A stretch of 27,499 bases of DNA from DAISJM01 sp036821485. Its GTDB lineage: Bacteria > Verrucomicrobiota > Kiritimatiellia > CAIQIC01 > JAGNIJ01. The notes under the pieces are model-generated. The model ran no database searches. It saw nothing but the letters and a program-made list of their open reading frames with translations, and was not told where the DNA came from. The stretch spans positions 1 to 27,499 of the forward strand of contig DAISJM010000046.1 of the NCBI GenBank assembly GCA_036821485.1, in the 5' to 3' direction. Below, piece by piece: positions 7,332 to 15,021 of the stretch (position 1 is the stretch's first letter; each line of letters opens with the position of its first letter). Made by a program: the position numbers and the translations under genes.

Positions 7332-7360
7332 TTCATACTAAACCGCTAGATATTTGTCAA
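7332..7360 (-). promoter_or_regulatory. Sigma-70-type promoter for the scaffold-capsid unit
   Basis: On the minus strand: -35 TTGACA (7360-7355), 17-nt spacer, -10 TATGAA (7337-7332). The -35 region CCTTGACAAATA is shared with the promoters at 12672-12700 and 17492-17521. It overlaps the stop codon of the preceding 565-aa gene. Confidence 0.7.
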
Positions 7361-9054
7361 GGATTATATTCGTCTTCCTCGTCTATTTCCAGCGGCTTGT
7401 ACACCTTGCCTCGGGAGTTCTTCGGACCCTTCTTGTAGGCTTGGGACACGCCCTGGGCGGCCAGCAATGCGTTCCACGTGATCGGGATGGTGGACGGCAT
7501 CTTCGATCCCACCGTGTTGCCGTAGGCCATGAGGCCGACACCCGCCGCGTGCTGCGGGTTCCACAGCTTGGCGAGTTCCGCCGCGTCGCGGTACTTGATC
7601 GCCTTCTCGGTCTGCGTCGCGGCGAACTTCGTGAAGCCCGCTACGGCAGGCGTGAAGCTGTACAGCGACTTGCCGGACATGTTGAAGGGCCGGTTCTTCG
7701 CGCGTTCGATCTGGAGCGCGTCGGCCATCTTATCGGAGATCGCACCGGACTTCCGGGCGGCTTCGATCTTGTCGTACTGGTATTCCTGGTATGCCCTCCC
7801 GGCGAGGTCCTTGGTCCATTTGCCGCCGACGTAGTCGCGCGTCTGCTTCTCGACCGGGTTCCCGAGCGTGCCGACCGCGAACATAAGTGCGCGCTTCGCG
7901 GGGGTGTCCGCGATGTCGGAATCCGGATTCAGGATGAAGGGTTCGCCCTTCGCGAACGATGCTTCCATGTCGCGGCGGTACTTGTCCTTGATCGCCTGTT
8001 CGGTCGTGTGGACAGCAGCGACACCGCCGGCCACGTAGCCGGCGCGGGCAATGAGTCCCTTTGCTTTGGCGGCCTCGGCGGCAGCATCCGTGCCGAACTT
8101 GGCCGCTTGGGTCTTCAGCCAGGCGGATCGCGCCGGATCGGTCGCGGCAACCTGCGCGGCCTTGCTCGCGTAGATGTCCGAGACAGCGCCCAGCGCTCGC
8201 GCTTCCTTCATGTGGCCGGGGATGCCCGGAATCTCGGTCAGCGTCTTCAACTCAGCGCCGGTGAATCCCGCGACGGTGTTGTATGCCTTCCCGAGATACT
8301 GGAGCGGGTTCTTGATCCAGGTCGGTAGCTTGTTCATCGCGGCCTGCTGAAAGGCCGTCATCTTCTCGCCTGCCTTGCCGAAGAGTTCCCCGAGCTTGGA
8401 CACGCCGGGGACCTTCGAGAGTCCGAGTTTCGTAAGGTTCAGCCCGGAGAGTGCGGCAACGGTGTAGGACAAGTCCTGCCCAAGCGCGAGATAGTGGTCG
8501 AGGCGCGGGTCCATCGTCGGGTTGTGGTCGCGGTACTCAGAGATTCCCTTGCCGGTCAGCAATGAGCCGCCGAAGACCCCGAGCGTCTTCAGGAAGCTCT
8601 TGAGGGCGGGTGTCATCTTGCTGGCGGCGGCGACGGTGCGGGAGCCGCCGGATACAACAATGCCGCCGGGGACCATTGCCAGAGCAGTAGCATAGTCGTC
8701 GAACGACAGAGGGTCGTGAAACCCACCGAAGAAATTGCTGATGTCCTCCGCGGCGTTCTCCCACCAGGACTGATTCGCACGTCGGGCTTCTTCACGTGCC
8801 TCCCACTTGGCCCGAATACCGAACGGGTCGTCGGGCGGATACTGCGTTTGCGCTGACGCGTTGTTGTACTGGTTCTGCGAGGTGCCGCTGGAACCGGAGT
8901 AGCCCGAGCCGGACGAGTAGGACGGAGATGAGCCTCCGCGACGGCCTCCACCGCCACCTCCGCCGCCACCGTGCATACGGGCGAACATCGCCTTGCGTTG
9001 GTCGTCCTCCATCTCTGAAACCGGCGGGCCTCTGTTATCGAGGACAGGTTTCAT
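7357..9054 (-). CDS. Virion-type protein with QRKAMFA/poly-Gly N-terminus (565 aa)
   Basis: I recognise no family. Residues 14-37 hold 'DDQRKAMFARMH' followed by nine glycines, then a Gly/Ser/Tyr/Gln-rich flexible tract to about residue 75. The rest is largely helical with several weakly hydrophobic, Ala/Gly-rich stretches (for example 'ALAMVPGGIVVSGG' and 'GYVAGGVAAVHT') and ends with an acidic 'DEEDEYNP' tail. The start overlaps the protease stop in ATGA. Its size, helical nature and position between protease and scaffold would suit an internal or ejection protein. The same N-terminal module occurs in the two genes just upstream, so a shared targeting signal is likely. The function is inferred only. 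Confidence 0.6.
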   Translation of the reverse strand: MKPVLDNRGPPVSEMEDDQRKAMFARMHGGGGGGGGGRRGGSSPSYSSGSGYSGSSGTSQNQYNNASAQTQYPPDDPFGIRAKWEAREEARRANQSWWENAAEDISNFFGGFHDPLSFDDYATALAMVPGGIVVSGGSRTVAAASKMTPALKSFLKTLGVFGGSLLTGKGISEYRDHNPTMDPRLDHYLALGQDLSYTVAALSGLNLTKLGLSKVPGVSKLGELFGKAGEKMTAFQQAAMNKLPTWIKNPLQYLGKAYNTVAGFTGAELKTLTEIPGIPGHMKEARALGAVSDIYASKAAQVAATDPARSAWLKTQAAKFGTDAAAEAAKAKGLIARAGYVAGGVAAVHTTEQAIKDKYRRDMEASFAKGEPFILNPDSDIADTPAKRALMFAVGTLGNPVEKQTRDYVGGKWTKDLAGRAYQEYQYDKIEAARKSGAISDKMADALQIERAKNRPFNMSGKSLYSFTPAVAGFTKFAATQTEKAIKYRDAAELAKLWNPQHAAGVGLMAYGNTVGSKMPSTIPITWNALLAAQGVSQAYKKGPKNSRGKVYKPLEIDEEDEYNP

Positions 9055-10844
9055 TGCTCATCCTCTTCCTGCGTGCGCTTCAAGTGCCGTTGCCACGCGG
9101 CTTGCTTCTCCTGCTTCGCCATCCAGTCGGGAATCGCGCCGCGCTTGTTGCGGGCGTCGATCTCATCGTACTCCTTCTGATAGCGCCGGAAGGATTGAAC
9201 CTGGCCTTCCGAAGTCGTGGTCTCCTGAGTCGTCGGATAGTTGCGGTCCTTCTTCAGATAGAGCGTGTTCCGGGGCACAAGCTGAATGGGCTCCTCGTTC
9301 ACGCCGGGGATCGGTCGGTTGTAGGCGTTGGCCTTGTCCTGGCGGGCCTGCTGGCGTCGAGACCATGAAGCATCGCGGCCGACAACGCCAATGGAACTGG
9401 CCTCCTTGATGAAGGCCTCCATGTCTACGGTCGCCGGATCAACGCCAAGTTTCTTCAAGTCGCGCATCATGCCTTGCTCGTCGCCGTTGGCCGCGTTGCG
9501 CCACAGAGACTTTAGCTGCGAGACCTGTTGCTGCTCCTGCTTCATCTGGTACTCGGGCGAAGCCAATCTCTCGGCCTCGGCCTGGGCCTTCATCTCGGCC
9601 TTGTCGGCTTCGATCTGCTCCCGGATCGCTTGTTGCTGCTCGCGGTTCAGCTGTCGGGTCTGGTCGTTGTAGAGACGGCGAGCGGCTTCCGTCTCGGCTT
9701 CGTCCTGGCGGATTCGCTCCATCGCAATATCGCGGTCGATCTCGTCAAGCACTGCCTGGTGCGCGGACTTCTTCTGCTCGTAGTCGGAGAGAGCACGGCT
9801 GTTCTGCTCGTTCACCTTGTCGAAGTACGCCTGCAGAGCGGCCTTCTGTTTCTTCGGGTCCTTGTACTTCGCCTTGATCTCGTCTTTGACTTTCTTGAGC
9901 TCCTTCTGGATCGCCCGGTTGCGCTCTTCAGCGGCGGAAGCCTGCTTGTCGATGTCGGCAAAGCTCATGCCCTGTTTGAAAAGGTCCATGCGCAACTGGC
10001 GAACATCGACCGTCTCGAAGCTCTTCAGTTCCGGCGGCGTGGGTGCCTGCGCGGCAACCTGATCCCGGTACTGCTGCATCTGGTCAATGCGTGCGTCGAA
10101 GTCGCGGGAACTGGAGTAGTCATAGGGCTGGTTCTTCGTGAACCCGCCGCCGGACGAACCCCCGGAGCTGCCGCCGCTGCGGCTCGTGCCTCCACCTCCG
10201 CCCCCGCCGCCTCCACCACCTCCGCCGTGCATGTGGGCGAACATGGCCTTACGCTGTTCGTCGGTCATTTCCCCCACAGGCGTGCCGCCGTTCGCGATGA
10301 ACACAGCGCGGTTGAAAAGCGCATGGTCCCGGCTCCCCAGTGATACAAGCATCGGCACTATGGCCGGCTGATCGGCTTTCTTGTTTGAGAGAGGGACCAT
10401 GCCTGAGATGTTCGGATCGTTCGTCACCGCGGCGTTGATGAGGTGCTTGGGCTTCACGCGGTTGTTGCCCAGGTCGAGGCATTCATCCTGCCGGAAGACC
10501 GGCGAGATGAAGCGATAGCGTCCGCCTCGAACGGCTTGTTCGCCCTTGTCGGTCCAGCGGATTTGCGCCCAGAGTCCGTTCGGGCGCTGCTCCAGCTTCA
10601 CAATCCAGCCGGCGGCTTCGCTCGGCTTGTCGTGATCGAGACTGAAGTGGTCGAAGTCGATCAGGATACCGGGGAAGTTCGGCGTCGCCGATTCCTGATT
10701 GAAGCCCTCGACCATCGAACGGCAACTGTCCTCGTCGATGATCTGGATGAGGCCGGTCGGGTTGTGCTTGAACTCCCCGAGCGACGAAATGTGATACCAG
10801 TTGTCCGGCGGCAGTTCGAAGTTGTTGGTCAGTAGTTGGCTCAT
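9051..10844 (-). CDS. Mu I-type prohead protease with long Gly-linked coiled-coil extension
   Basis: This 597-aa protein has an N-terminal domain (about residues 1-170) with the Mu I-like protease signature: 'GILIDFDH' then 'AAGWIVKLE', 'GLWAQIRWTDKG' and 'YRFISPVF'. Such proteases mature the prohead by cutting scaffold. Near residue 190 comes 'TDEQRKAMFAHMH' followed by 13 glycines, then about 380 residues rich in Gln, Glu, Lys and Arg that look like long coiled coil. Mu I is normally about 360 aa and carries scaffold at its C-terminus, so this extension is unusual. The ATG at 10844 has GAGGTG just upstream. It lies between the proline-rich gene and the 565-aa gene. The protease call is strong and the role of the tail is unknown. 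Confidence 0.85.
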   Translation of the reverse strand: MSQLLTNNFELPPDNWYHISSLGEFKHNPTGLIQIIDEDSCRSMVEGFNQESATPNFPGILIDFDHFSLDHDKPSEAAGWIVKLEQRPNGLWAQIRWTDKGEQAVRGGRYRFISPVFRQDECLDLGNNRVKPKHLINAAVTNDPNISGMVPLSNKKADQPAIVPMLVSLGSRDHALFNRAVFIANGGTPVGEMTDEQRKAMFAHMHGGGGGGGGGGGGGTSRSGGSSGGSSGGGFTKNQPYDYSSSRDFDARIDQMQQYRDQVAAQAPTPPELKSFETVDVRQLRMDLFKQGMSFADIDKQASAAEERNRAIQKELKKVKDEIKAKYKDPKKQKAALQAYFDKVNEQNSRALSDYEQKKSAHQAVLDEIDRDIAMERIRQDEAETEAARRLYNDQTRQLNREQQQAIREQIEADKAEMKAQAEAERLASPEYQMKQEQQQVSQLKSLWRNAANGDEQGMMRDLKKLGVDPATVDMEAFIKEASSIGVVGRDASWSRRQQARQDKANAYNRPIPGVNEEPIQLVPRNTLYLKKDRNYPTTQETTTSEGQVQSFRRYQKEYDEIDARNKRGAIPDWMAKQEKQAAWQRHLKRTQEEDEQ

Positions 10845-10852
10845 CGTTCACC

Positions 10853-11386
10853 TCAAATCCACGGGCGGGGAAGATAAGGGTTGATAGGTAGAGTGATCCT
10901 CGGAGGCTCGCGGTAGATCGGCGGAGCCGGGGACGGTTTCGTCACCGGCTTGGGTGCGGGTTTGGGTTGCGGCTTCGGAGTCGGCACCGGGATGTAGTAT
11001 TTCGGCGGCGGCGAGCCGTACGGCGGGCGTTCGGGGATGCCCATGATCGGACGGGTCGGGTCGGTGATCACGTAATACGGCGGCTTCGGCGTGGGGCGCG
11101 GATCGTTCTTGGACGGAGGGAACCACCACTTTCCCGCGACGGGGTCCCAAATGGGCTGTTGCGGCTGGGGCGCGGGCTTCGTCTGCACAGTCTTGACCGT
11201 CGTGGTGCCGCCTTTGGTGGTGGTCGTGCTGGATCGGGAACCCGAACCGCCGCCCCCGCCACCTCCGCCGCCGTGTTGGCCTTGCCGCGCAAACATCGCC
11301 TTGCGCTGTTCGTCCTGCAGGGGCGACAAGCAGGCTGCGTTGGCGATGGCGCGGATCAGTGCGGTGCGGTTCACAAGAATCTTCAT
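10853..11386 (-). CDS. Proline-rich virion-type protein with QRKAMFA/poly-Gly module
   Basis: This 177-aa protein belongs to no family I know. Residues 24-34 hold 'QDEQRKAMFAR', followed by nine glycines at about residues 39-47 and a Ser/Thr tract. The second half is proline-rich with 'PTPKPQPKPAPKP' style repeats and aromatic residues ('KWWFPP', 'PPYYVI'). The ATG at 11386 follows the portal stop as TAACTATG with GGGAGG 7 nt upstream, so it is coupled to the portal. Longer readings would run inside the portal gene. The extended Pro region may be a rigid spacer. The module links it with its two downstream neighbours. Confidence 0.6.
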   Translation of the reverse strand: MKILVNRTALIRAIANAACLSPLQDEQRKAMFARQGQHGGGGGGGGGSGSRSSTTTTKGGTTTVKTVQTKPAPQPQQPIWDPVAGKWWFPPSKNDPRPTPKPPYYVITDPTRPIMGIPERPPYGSPPPKYYIPVPTPKPQPKPAPKPVTKPSPAPPIYREPPRITLPINPYLPRPWI

Positions 11387-11388
11387 AG

Positions 11389-12537
11389 TTATCCTCCCGG
11401 AGGCGGAGCCTCCAATAGTCTGAGTCCGGTCTTCTCTTCCAGCTGAGCCTTGTCCACGCGGTAGCCCGCCCAGTTCAGGTTCGCGACAGATTCGAGCAAG
11501 GTCGGAACGTCTTCCTTCTGCGGGATCGCGAAGCTGAAATAGGCGACGTGCGGCTGACGCGGGAAGAACTTGTTGAGCCATTCGGCATCGAGGTCGCGCT
11601 GGAACACCTCGGACACTCTCGCGGCGTCACTCTTTGCGAGCGAGATGAGGCTGTCGGAATGCGCGCCGCCGGCGAGCGTTCCGCTGCCCGCTTCGGTCAG
11701 CATCGTCAATAGGCCGCCCGTGGCAGCCATGACGATCTGCTGATCGCAGTAGTTCACACGCTCGTTGAACGGCATGCGGGTTCGCGCGGCGGTATCCACG
11801 AACTTCACCTCGGTCCCGTTGGGCAAGTAGCCGCGCCCGTTCGACGCGAGCTGTTCGGCAATGTTCTTGTATTCCAGTTCTTTCTCCGGCGTCGTGCCTG
11901 GAGGGCCGACGAAGAAGACGCTGGGGTTCGCGCTGGTCTCCAGGGCAACGTCCCAATCCGCGTTGGCCAGTGACTTGCTGAAGAAGTGCCGGCCGATGGC
12001 GCGGTTCAACGGAACGGACTCCATGATGCAGAAGTTGCGGCGGTCAATCGCGACGCCCTGGGATTCTTGGGACCGGCTCTCGGCGTTGAACCGCCAATCG
12101 CCGAACATGCCTTTCTTGATCCAGAACCACTGCTCGACCGGCTCCAGCCGGGAGACCAGGTTGCCGTAGCCGGTGTAGACCTTCTCGACGTGGGCGAAGC
12201 CGCGAAAGAGCGAACCGGCAAGGAAGTAGGTGGCCTGCTTGAAGTTCGAAATGCGGTCGTATGCGTAGCGCAAGAGGTCCGCCTGATCGTTGGCGAGATA
12301 CGGATCGGAGCCCTCGGCGATGTGGATGTCCCAGTCGAGTGAATCGAGAAACGACAGGCGGCGTGCGATGGCGGACATGATCGTCACGTCGGACCGCTCC
12401 ATGTGGTAGAAGAACCACTGGAGGTCAGCGAACTGCCCGCGCTCGGCTTGGTCCTCCATCGCCACAAGGCGAGTCATCGTCAAACCCCGGATGGGGTTGT
12501 AAAAGTCCCGCCAGGTCTGTTTCTTGTTCAGCGCCAT
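11389..12537 (-). CDS. Portal protein (Mu gp29/DUF935-like)
   Basis: This 382-aa protein resembles Mu gp29-type portals, the dodecameric ring through which DNA enters the head. 'LQWFFYHMERSDVTIMSAIARRL' style helix, 'DWDIHIAEGSD', 'GFAHVEKVY' and 'QQIVMAATGGLLTMLTEAGSGTLAGGAHSD' are in the right order for the family. The ATG at 12537 is preferred: AGGA lies 5 nt upstream, and the 8 residues before it would need a TTG. It is first in its transcription unit, after the promoter at about 12672-12700 and a strong leader hairpin, and is followed by the proline-rich protein and the protease. Gene order portal then protease matches Mu-like head modules. Confidence 0.82.
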   Translation of the reverse strand: MALNKKQTWRDFYNPIRGLTMTRLVAMEDQAERGQFADLQWFFYHMERSDVTIMSAIARRLSFLDSLDWDIHIAEGSDPYLANDQADLLRYAYDRISNFKQATYFLAGSLFRGFAHVEKVYTGYGNLVSRLEPVEQWFWIKKGMFGDWRFNAESRSQESQGVAIDRRNFCIMESVPLNRAIGRHFFSKSLANADWDVALETSANPSVFFVGPPGTTPEKELEYKNIAEQLASNGRGYLPNGTEVKFVDTAARTRMPFNERVNYCDQQIVMAATGGLLTMLTEAGSGTLAGGAHSDSLISLAKSDAARVSEVFQRDLDAEWLNKFFPRQPHVAYFSFAIPQKEDVPTLLESVANLNWAGYRVDKAQLEEKTGLRLLEAPPPGG

Positions 12538-12567
12538 ACGTTCCTGAAAGGTGGCCGGCAAAGAAAA

Positions 12568-12609
12568 AGGCCAAGCGACGCGGGTATGCAGCCCTGCATG
12601 GCTTGGCCT
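12568..12609 (-). terminator. Leader hairpin/terminator ahead of the portal
   Basis: AGGCCAAGC (12568-12576) pairs with GCTTGGCCT (12601-12609), with an inner ATGCA/TGCAT stem. On the minus strand it ends in TTTTTCTTT. It lies between the promoter at 12672-12700 and the portal start, the same arrangement as at 7207-7250. Confidence 0.75.
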
Positions 12610-12671
12610 AAATCCGATGACGGCGGAGGTAGCTATTCCCCACCGTAGCCGGCGTTCAATTATCTGAGGCG

Positions 12672-12700
12672 ACCGTATCGAATCGCTGTGTATTTGTCAA
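12672..12700 (-). promoter_or_regulatory. Sigma-70-type promoter for the portal unit
   Basis: On the minus strand: -35 TTGACA (12700-12695), 17-nt spacer, -10 TACGGT (12677-12672). The upstream and -35 block ATATTCCTTGACAAATA matches the scaffold promoter almost base for base. Confidence 0.65.
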
Positions 12701-12871
12701 GGAATATATGAGGGTTTGGGAGATCCATCTCCCGAGCCGAAGGTTCAAGGAAGGTGGCAATCCGTCCTTGCTGTGATGGAAGTCCAGAGGCCGTCGGTCC
12801 TCTGGTCGTGGTCAAGCGGCGAAACGTTTGCCGCCCCCGGTCGGTGGTGTGCCGGGGGCGGTTTGTCTGGT
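12701..12871. other. Non-coding gap with three hairpins
   Basis: Between the portal promoter and the 201-aa gene lie three stems: GGGAGAT/ATCTCCC (12720-12735 region), CCAGAGG/CCTCTGG (12784-12790 with 12799-12805), and a long GC stem, GCCGCCCCCGG with CCGGGGGCGGT (12830-12840 with 12852-12862). The last lies just past the stop of the minus-strand operon and probably ends it, though no T-run follows. No gene is seen. Confidence 0.5.
12830..12862 (-). terminator. GC-rich hairpin after the accessory operon
   Basis: An 11-bp stem, nearly all G-C, with an 11-nt loop lies 10 nt beyond the stop of the 201-aa gene. The minus-strand sequence after it is AAACGTTTC, so it lacks a proper T-run. The terminator call rests on position and stem strength. 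Confidence 0.45.
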
Positions 12872-13477
12872 TCAGGCCGTGGCCGGGAAGACCATCCGCA
12901 GGATGGTGTCCACCTGTTCAGCGGTCAGCGCCGCGAGTTCAATGCGGAACGTGTTGTCGCTGTAATGCTCTTTGATTTCCACGTCCCGCCCCTGCTTGGA
13001 GCGGAGGACGTTCTTCTCGTGGTAGGCCAGTTCCAAGCGGTCGCCGCTGGTACGGATGAAACGCTCGTGCCATGCCTGCCGGTATTCCTCGACCTGCCGG
13101 GCTCGTTCGTCCGCCGCAATCCCTTTCAGAATCAGCGGGTCAACCGATGTCAGCAACCGGCGTTTGATTTCCGCCGCGACTCGTTCAACCGGCTTATCGA
13201 GGGCAAGCGTGATTTCGGTTGTGACCTTCCCGCGCTCACTGTACAGGGCGTAATCCCTCAATGACCGGCTCAAGCCTCGCTTGCTCTCAAAGCTGGCGTG
13301 AACAGTCAACCGGCCTTCCATCCTCCAGCCTCCGCCGAACGACAGCGACACGGAAAGCCCGTCCTTCCTGACAAGTTCGGTGCGGTTGTCGGCGTTGTGG
13401 TGGTCGGGCGGGACCGGCCTTTCGAGCCAGTCCGCGCCCATCAACTCAACCAATCTCGAAGCCTCGTTGCGGTTCAT
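12872..13477 (-). CDS. Hypothetical protein, last gene of accessory operon (201 aa)
   Basis: I recognise no family. The protein is mixed alpha/beta and soluble, with a charged helical middle ('RQVEEYRQAWHERFIRTSGDRLEL', about residues 126-149) and no signal or membrane segment. An AAGGAGG ribosome site precedes the ATG. It is 15 nt after the 109-aa gene and is the last of five co-directional genes starting at 14700. Because the operon includes a RadC-like protein, a role in element maintenance or DNA handling is possible, but nothing in the sequence shows it. Confidence 0.65.
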   Translation of the reverse strand: MNRNEASRLVELMGADWLERPVPPDHHNADNRTELVRKDGLSVSLSFGGGWRMEGRLTVHASFESKRGLSRSLRDYALYSERGKVTTEITLALDKPVERVAAEIKRRLLTSVDPLILKGIAADERARQVEEYRQAWHERFIRTSGDRLELAYHEKNVLRSKQGRDVEIKEHYSDNTFRIELAALTAEQVDTILRMVFPATA

Positions 13478-13492
13478 GGTTCGGAGTCCTCC

Positions 13493-13822
13493 TTATTCGA
13501 TCGGCTCTTCCCCGTAGAACTGCCGGGGGTCGTGGTTCTTGCTGGCCGGGCGGAACACTCCGCACGGGTTCTGCCAGGCTTCCCGGTTCCTGTTCCACGA
13601 GAAGCCAAGCCGCTTGATCTTGTTCAGGGTCTCGGCTTGTGGCCGGGCCGGGAACGTAATCCAGAGCCACGCGCCGACCTGCCGGGCGAACGGGACCACC
13701 TCCGGGGCGGTCTCCTTCATCTTGGCGATGATCGCGGGGGCCTCTTGGGTCTTGTTCTCCCATCGCTCGCGCAAGAAAGCCTCCTGCTCGGGCGTCCTCG
13801 TTGTCTGTGTGGTTGTCGTCAT
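13493..13822 (-). CDS. Small conserved mobile-element protein (109 aa)
   Basis: The C-terminal half 'GAWLWITFPARP...TLNKIKRLGFSWNRNREAWQNPCG' is a pattern I have seen in small proteins and domain ends of plasmids, phages and integrative elements, often near RadC or anti-restriction genes. I cannot name the domain. The N-terminus is Thr-rich then helical. An AAGGAG ribosome site precedes the ATG, and the gene starts 4 nt after the stop of its upstream neighbour, so it is clearly in an operon. The function is unknown. Confidence 0.65.
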   Translation of the reverse strand: MTTTTQTTRTPEQEAFLRERWENKTQEAPAIIAKMKETAPEVVPFARQVGAWLWITFPARPQAETLNKIKRLGFSWNRNREAWQNPCGVFRPASKNHDPRQFYGEEPIE

Positions 13823-13826
13823 GGTC

Positions 13827-14060
13827 CTATCTCCTTCCTGCCTTTCGGCTGTGTTGTTTCGTTTCGACTTCCCACCGGATAAGCTGGCGGTAGATGGCGG
13901 CGACTGGCGCGGCGAACACGTGCCGGGTGCGCTCTTCGCGGATACCGATTTGCGAGGGCTCGGTGCCTTCGCCGGGGATAAGCAGGACCACGAGCCGCTT
14001 GCGGCGGTAGTCGTGGTGCTCCTTCGTTCGTCGGGCGATGCGTCTTTCTAGGTCTGTCAT
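13827..14060 (-). CDS. Small basic protein of accessory operon (77 aa)
   Basis: This small, Arg/Lys-rich protein ('RRIARRTKEHHDYRRKR' at the start, 'KQHSRKAGRR' at the end) has one short hydrophobic strand, 'LVVLLIPGEG'. The ATG at 14060 has AAGGAG 9 nt upstream; the in-frame ATG at 14078 overlaps the RadC stop and has a poorer site. It could bind nucleic acid, judged by charge only. No family is recognised. Confidence 0.6.
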   Translation of the reverse strand: MTDLERRIARRTKEHHDYRRKRLVVLLIPGEGTEPSQIGIREERTRHVFAAPVAAIYRQLIRWEVETKQHSRKAGRR

Positions 14061-14074
14061 GGTGTGCGCTCCTT

Positions 14075-14515
14075 TCATTTTCCGAAGTTCACAAGGCCGC
14101 TTTCGCGTAGGCTGGTGAATGGGGTTTCCCCGCGTCCGATCACGACATGATCGAGGACTTGAACGTCGAGAACCTTGCCCGCTTCCACAAGCTGGCGGGT
14201 AATGCGGATGTCCTCCGCGCTCGGCGTCGGGTCGCCGCTTGGGTGGTTGTGGCTAACGAGAATCGCGGCGGCACCGTCTTGAATCGCCGGGCGGAAAACC
14301 TCGCGGGGATGAACGAGCGAAGCGTCCAGAATCCCGAGCGTGATTAGATGCCGGTCCAGAACGTGGTTCTTCGTGTCGAGGGTCAGGACCGTAAAGGCTT
14401 CCTGTGCCAGCGTTGCGGTGTCTGCCAGAATCCCGGCGGCGTCGGTCGGTGTGCGGCACGTCTTGGAAGAGCCTTCTTTGACTACCGGTAACGAGAGATT
14501 GAAGGAGAAGCTCAC
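14075..14515 (-). CDS. RadC-like JAB-domain protein
   Basis: This 146-aa protein has the RadC/JAB fold signature: 'EAFTVLTLDTKNHVL', then 'ILVSHNHPSGDPTPSAED', the JAMM-type metal motif, and 'VLDHVVIGRG'. RadC-type genes are common on plasmids, phages and islands. Their biochemical role is unsettled despite the old DNA-repair name. It lacks the N-terminal helix-hairpin-helix of full RadC (about 225 aa), as is usual for mobile copies. The GTG at 14515 overlaps the upstream stop as GTGA with AAGGTG 5 nt before it. Confidence 0.85.
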   Translation of the reverse strand: MSFSFNLSLPVVKEGSSKTCRTPTDAAGILADTATLAQEAFTVLTLDTKNHVLDRHLITLGILDASLVHPREVFRPAIQDGAAAILVSHNHPSGDPTPSAEDIRITRQLVEAGKVLDVQVLDHVVIGRGETPFTSLRESGLVNFGK

Positions 14516-14700
14516 AGCGTCACCTTCACAATCTGCCCGCCGAACATGGCGCATGTGTTGAGAAGAAGTCTTGTGACCTTCTTGCGGTATTCAGGAATCC
14601 CGCCGATCTGATCGGCAACCCGTTTAGCCGATTGGACGGACTGGTGCGGAGCTTCCGCTCCCGCCGTCGCCTTTTCCCGATTCGGTTTCGCTGTTTTCAT
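14512..14700 (-). CDS. Small protein leading the RadC operon (62 aa)
   Basis: The protein opens with a Lys/Arg/Ala-rich segment and ends 'EYRKKVTRLLLNTCAMFGGQIVKVTL'. No family is recognised. The ATG at 14700 has AAGG about 9 nt upstream; an in-frame ATG at 14730 would add ten residues but has a weak site. Its first 15 codons and its leader form the left arm of a long inverted repeat (14656-15021), so its expression is probably shaped by that structure. It is the first gene of the five-gene accessory operon and overlaps radC by 4 nt. Confidence 0.6.
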   Translation of the reverse strand: MKTAKPNREKATAGAEAPHQSVQSAKRVADQIGGIPEYRKKVTRLLLNTCAMFGGQIVKVTL

Positions 14701-15021
14701 GTTCGTTTCCCTTTCTGATTTGGTTTTCATTTCCGTTTCGCCGCCTGTCCGTCCGTCTGCGTTTGCTTCACTCGGAGAAGCGAAAAGGCGGGGCGGAGCC
14801 GGTGGATTCCTTCCAAGGGGAACCGGATAGCGAGGAGTCGGCGACGAGCGCTCCCCCCGCCGACCCTGAAGTCCCTGCGGGGTTGAAGCGTGTGAGCAAA
14901 CGCAACGGACGGATCAGAGCGGGGCCGTGAGAAACGGAATGAAAACGAAAGGGAAAAGAACGGTGCCGAAGGCAGAAAACGAGAAACCGAATCGGACGGG
15001 AAAAGGCAGAAGGCGGGAGCG
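14656..15021. repeat. Long imperfect inverted repeat (arms about 120 bp)
   Basis: The left arm (about 14656-14775) and right arm (about 14891-15021) are imperfect reverse complements with small gaps. Matching blocks include CGCTCCCGCC/GGCGGGAGCG (14656/15012), CCGATTCGGTTTC/GAAACCGAATCGG (about 14677/14984), GTTTTCATTTCCGTTTC against GAAACGGAATGAAAAC (about 14723/14931) and TGCGTTTGCT/AGCAAACGCA (14758/14895). The spacer holds its own hairpins, for example GTCGGCG/CGCCGAC (14837/14858). The left arm includes the start of the 62-aa gene. Confidence 0.75.

Noticed and set aside
6051..7341. Plus-strand open frames opposite capsid, decoration and scaffold genes
   Set aside because: The minus-strand genes have ribosome sites, coupling and family features, while the plus-strand frames have none.
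9528..10343. Leu-rich plus-strand frame that looks like a membrane protein
   Set aside because: It is the complement of the Gln/Glu/Lys-rich coiled-coil tail of the protease; the Leu runs are an artefact of reading those codons backwards.
12716..13264. 182-aa plus-strand frame opposite the accessory operon
   Set aside because: It crosses hairpins and lies opposite a minus-strand gene with a strong ribosome site; no domain is seen.
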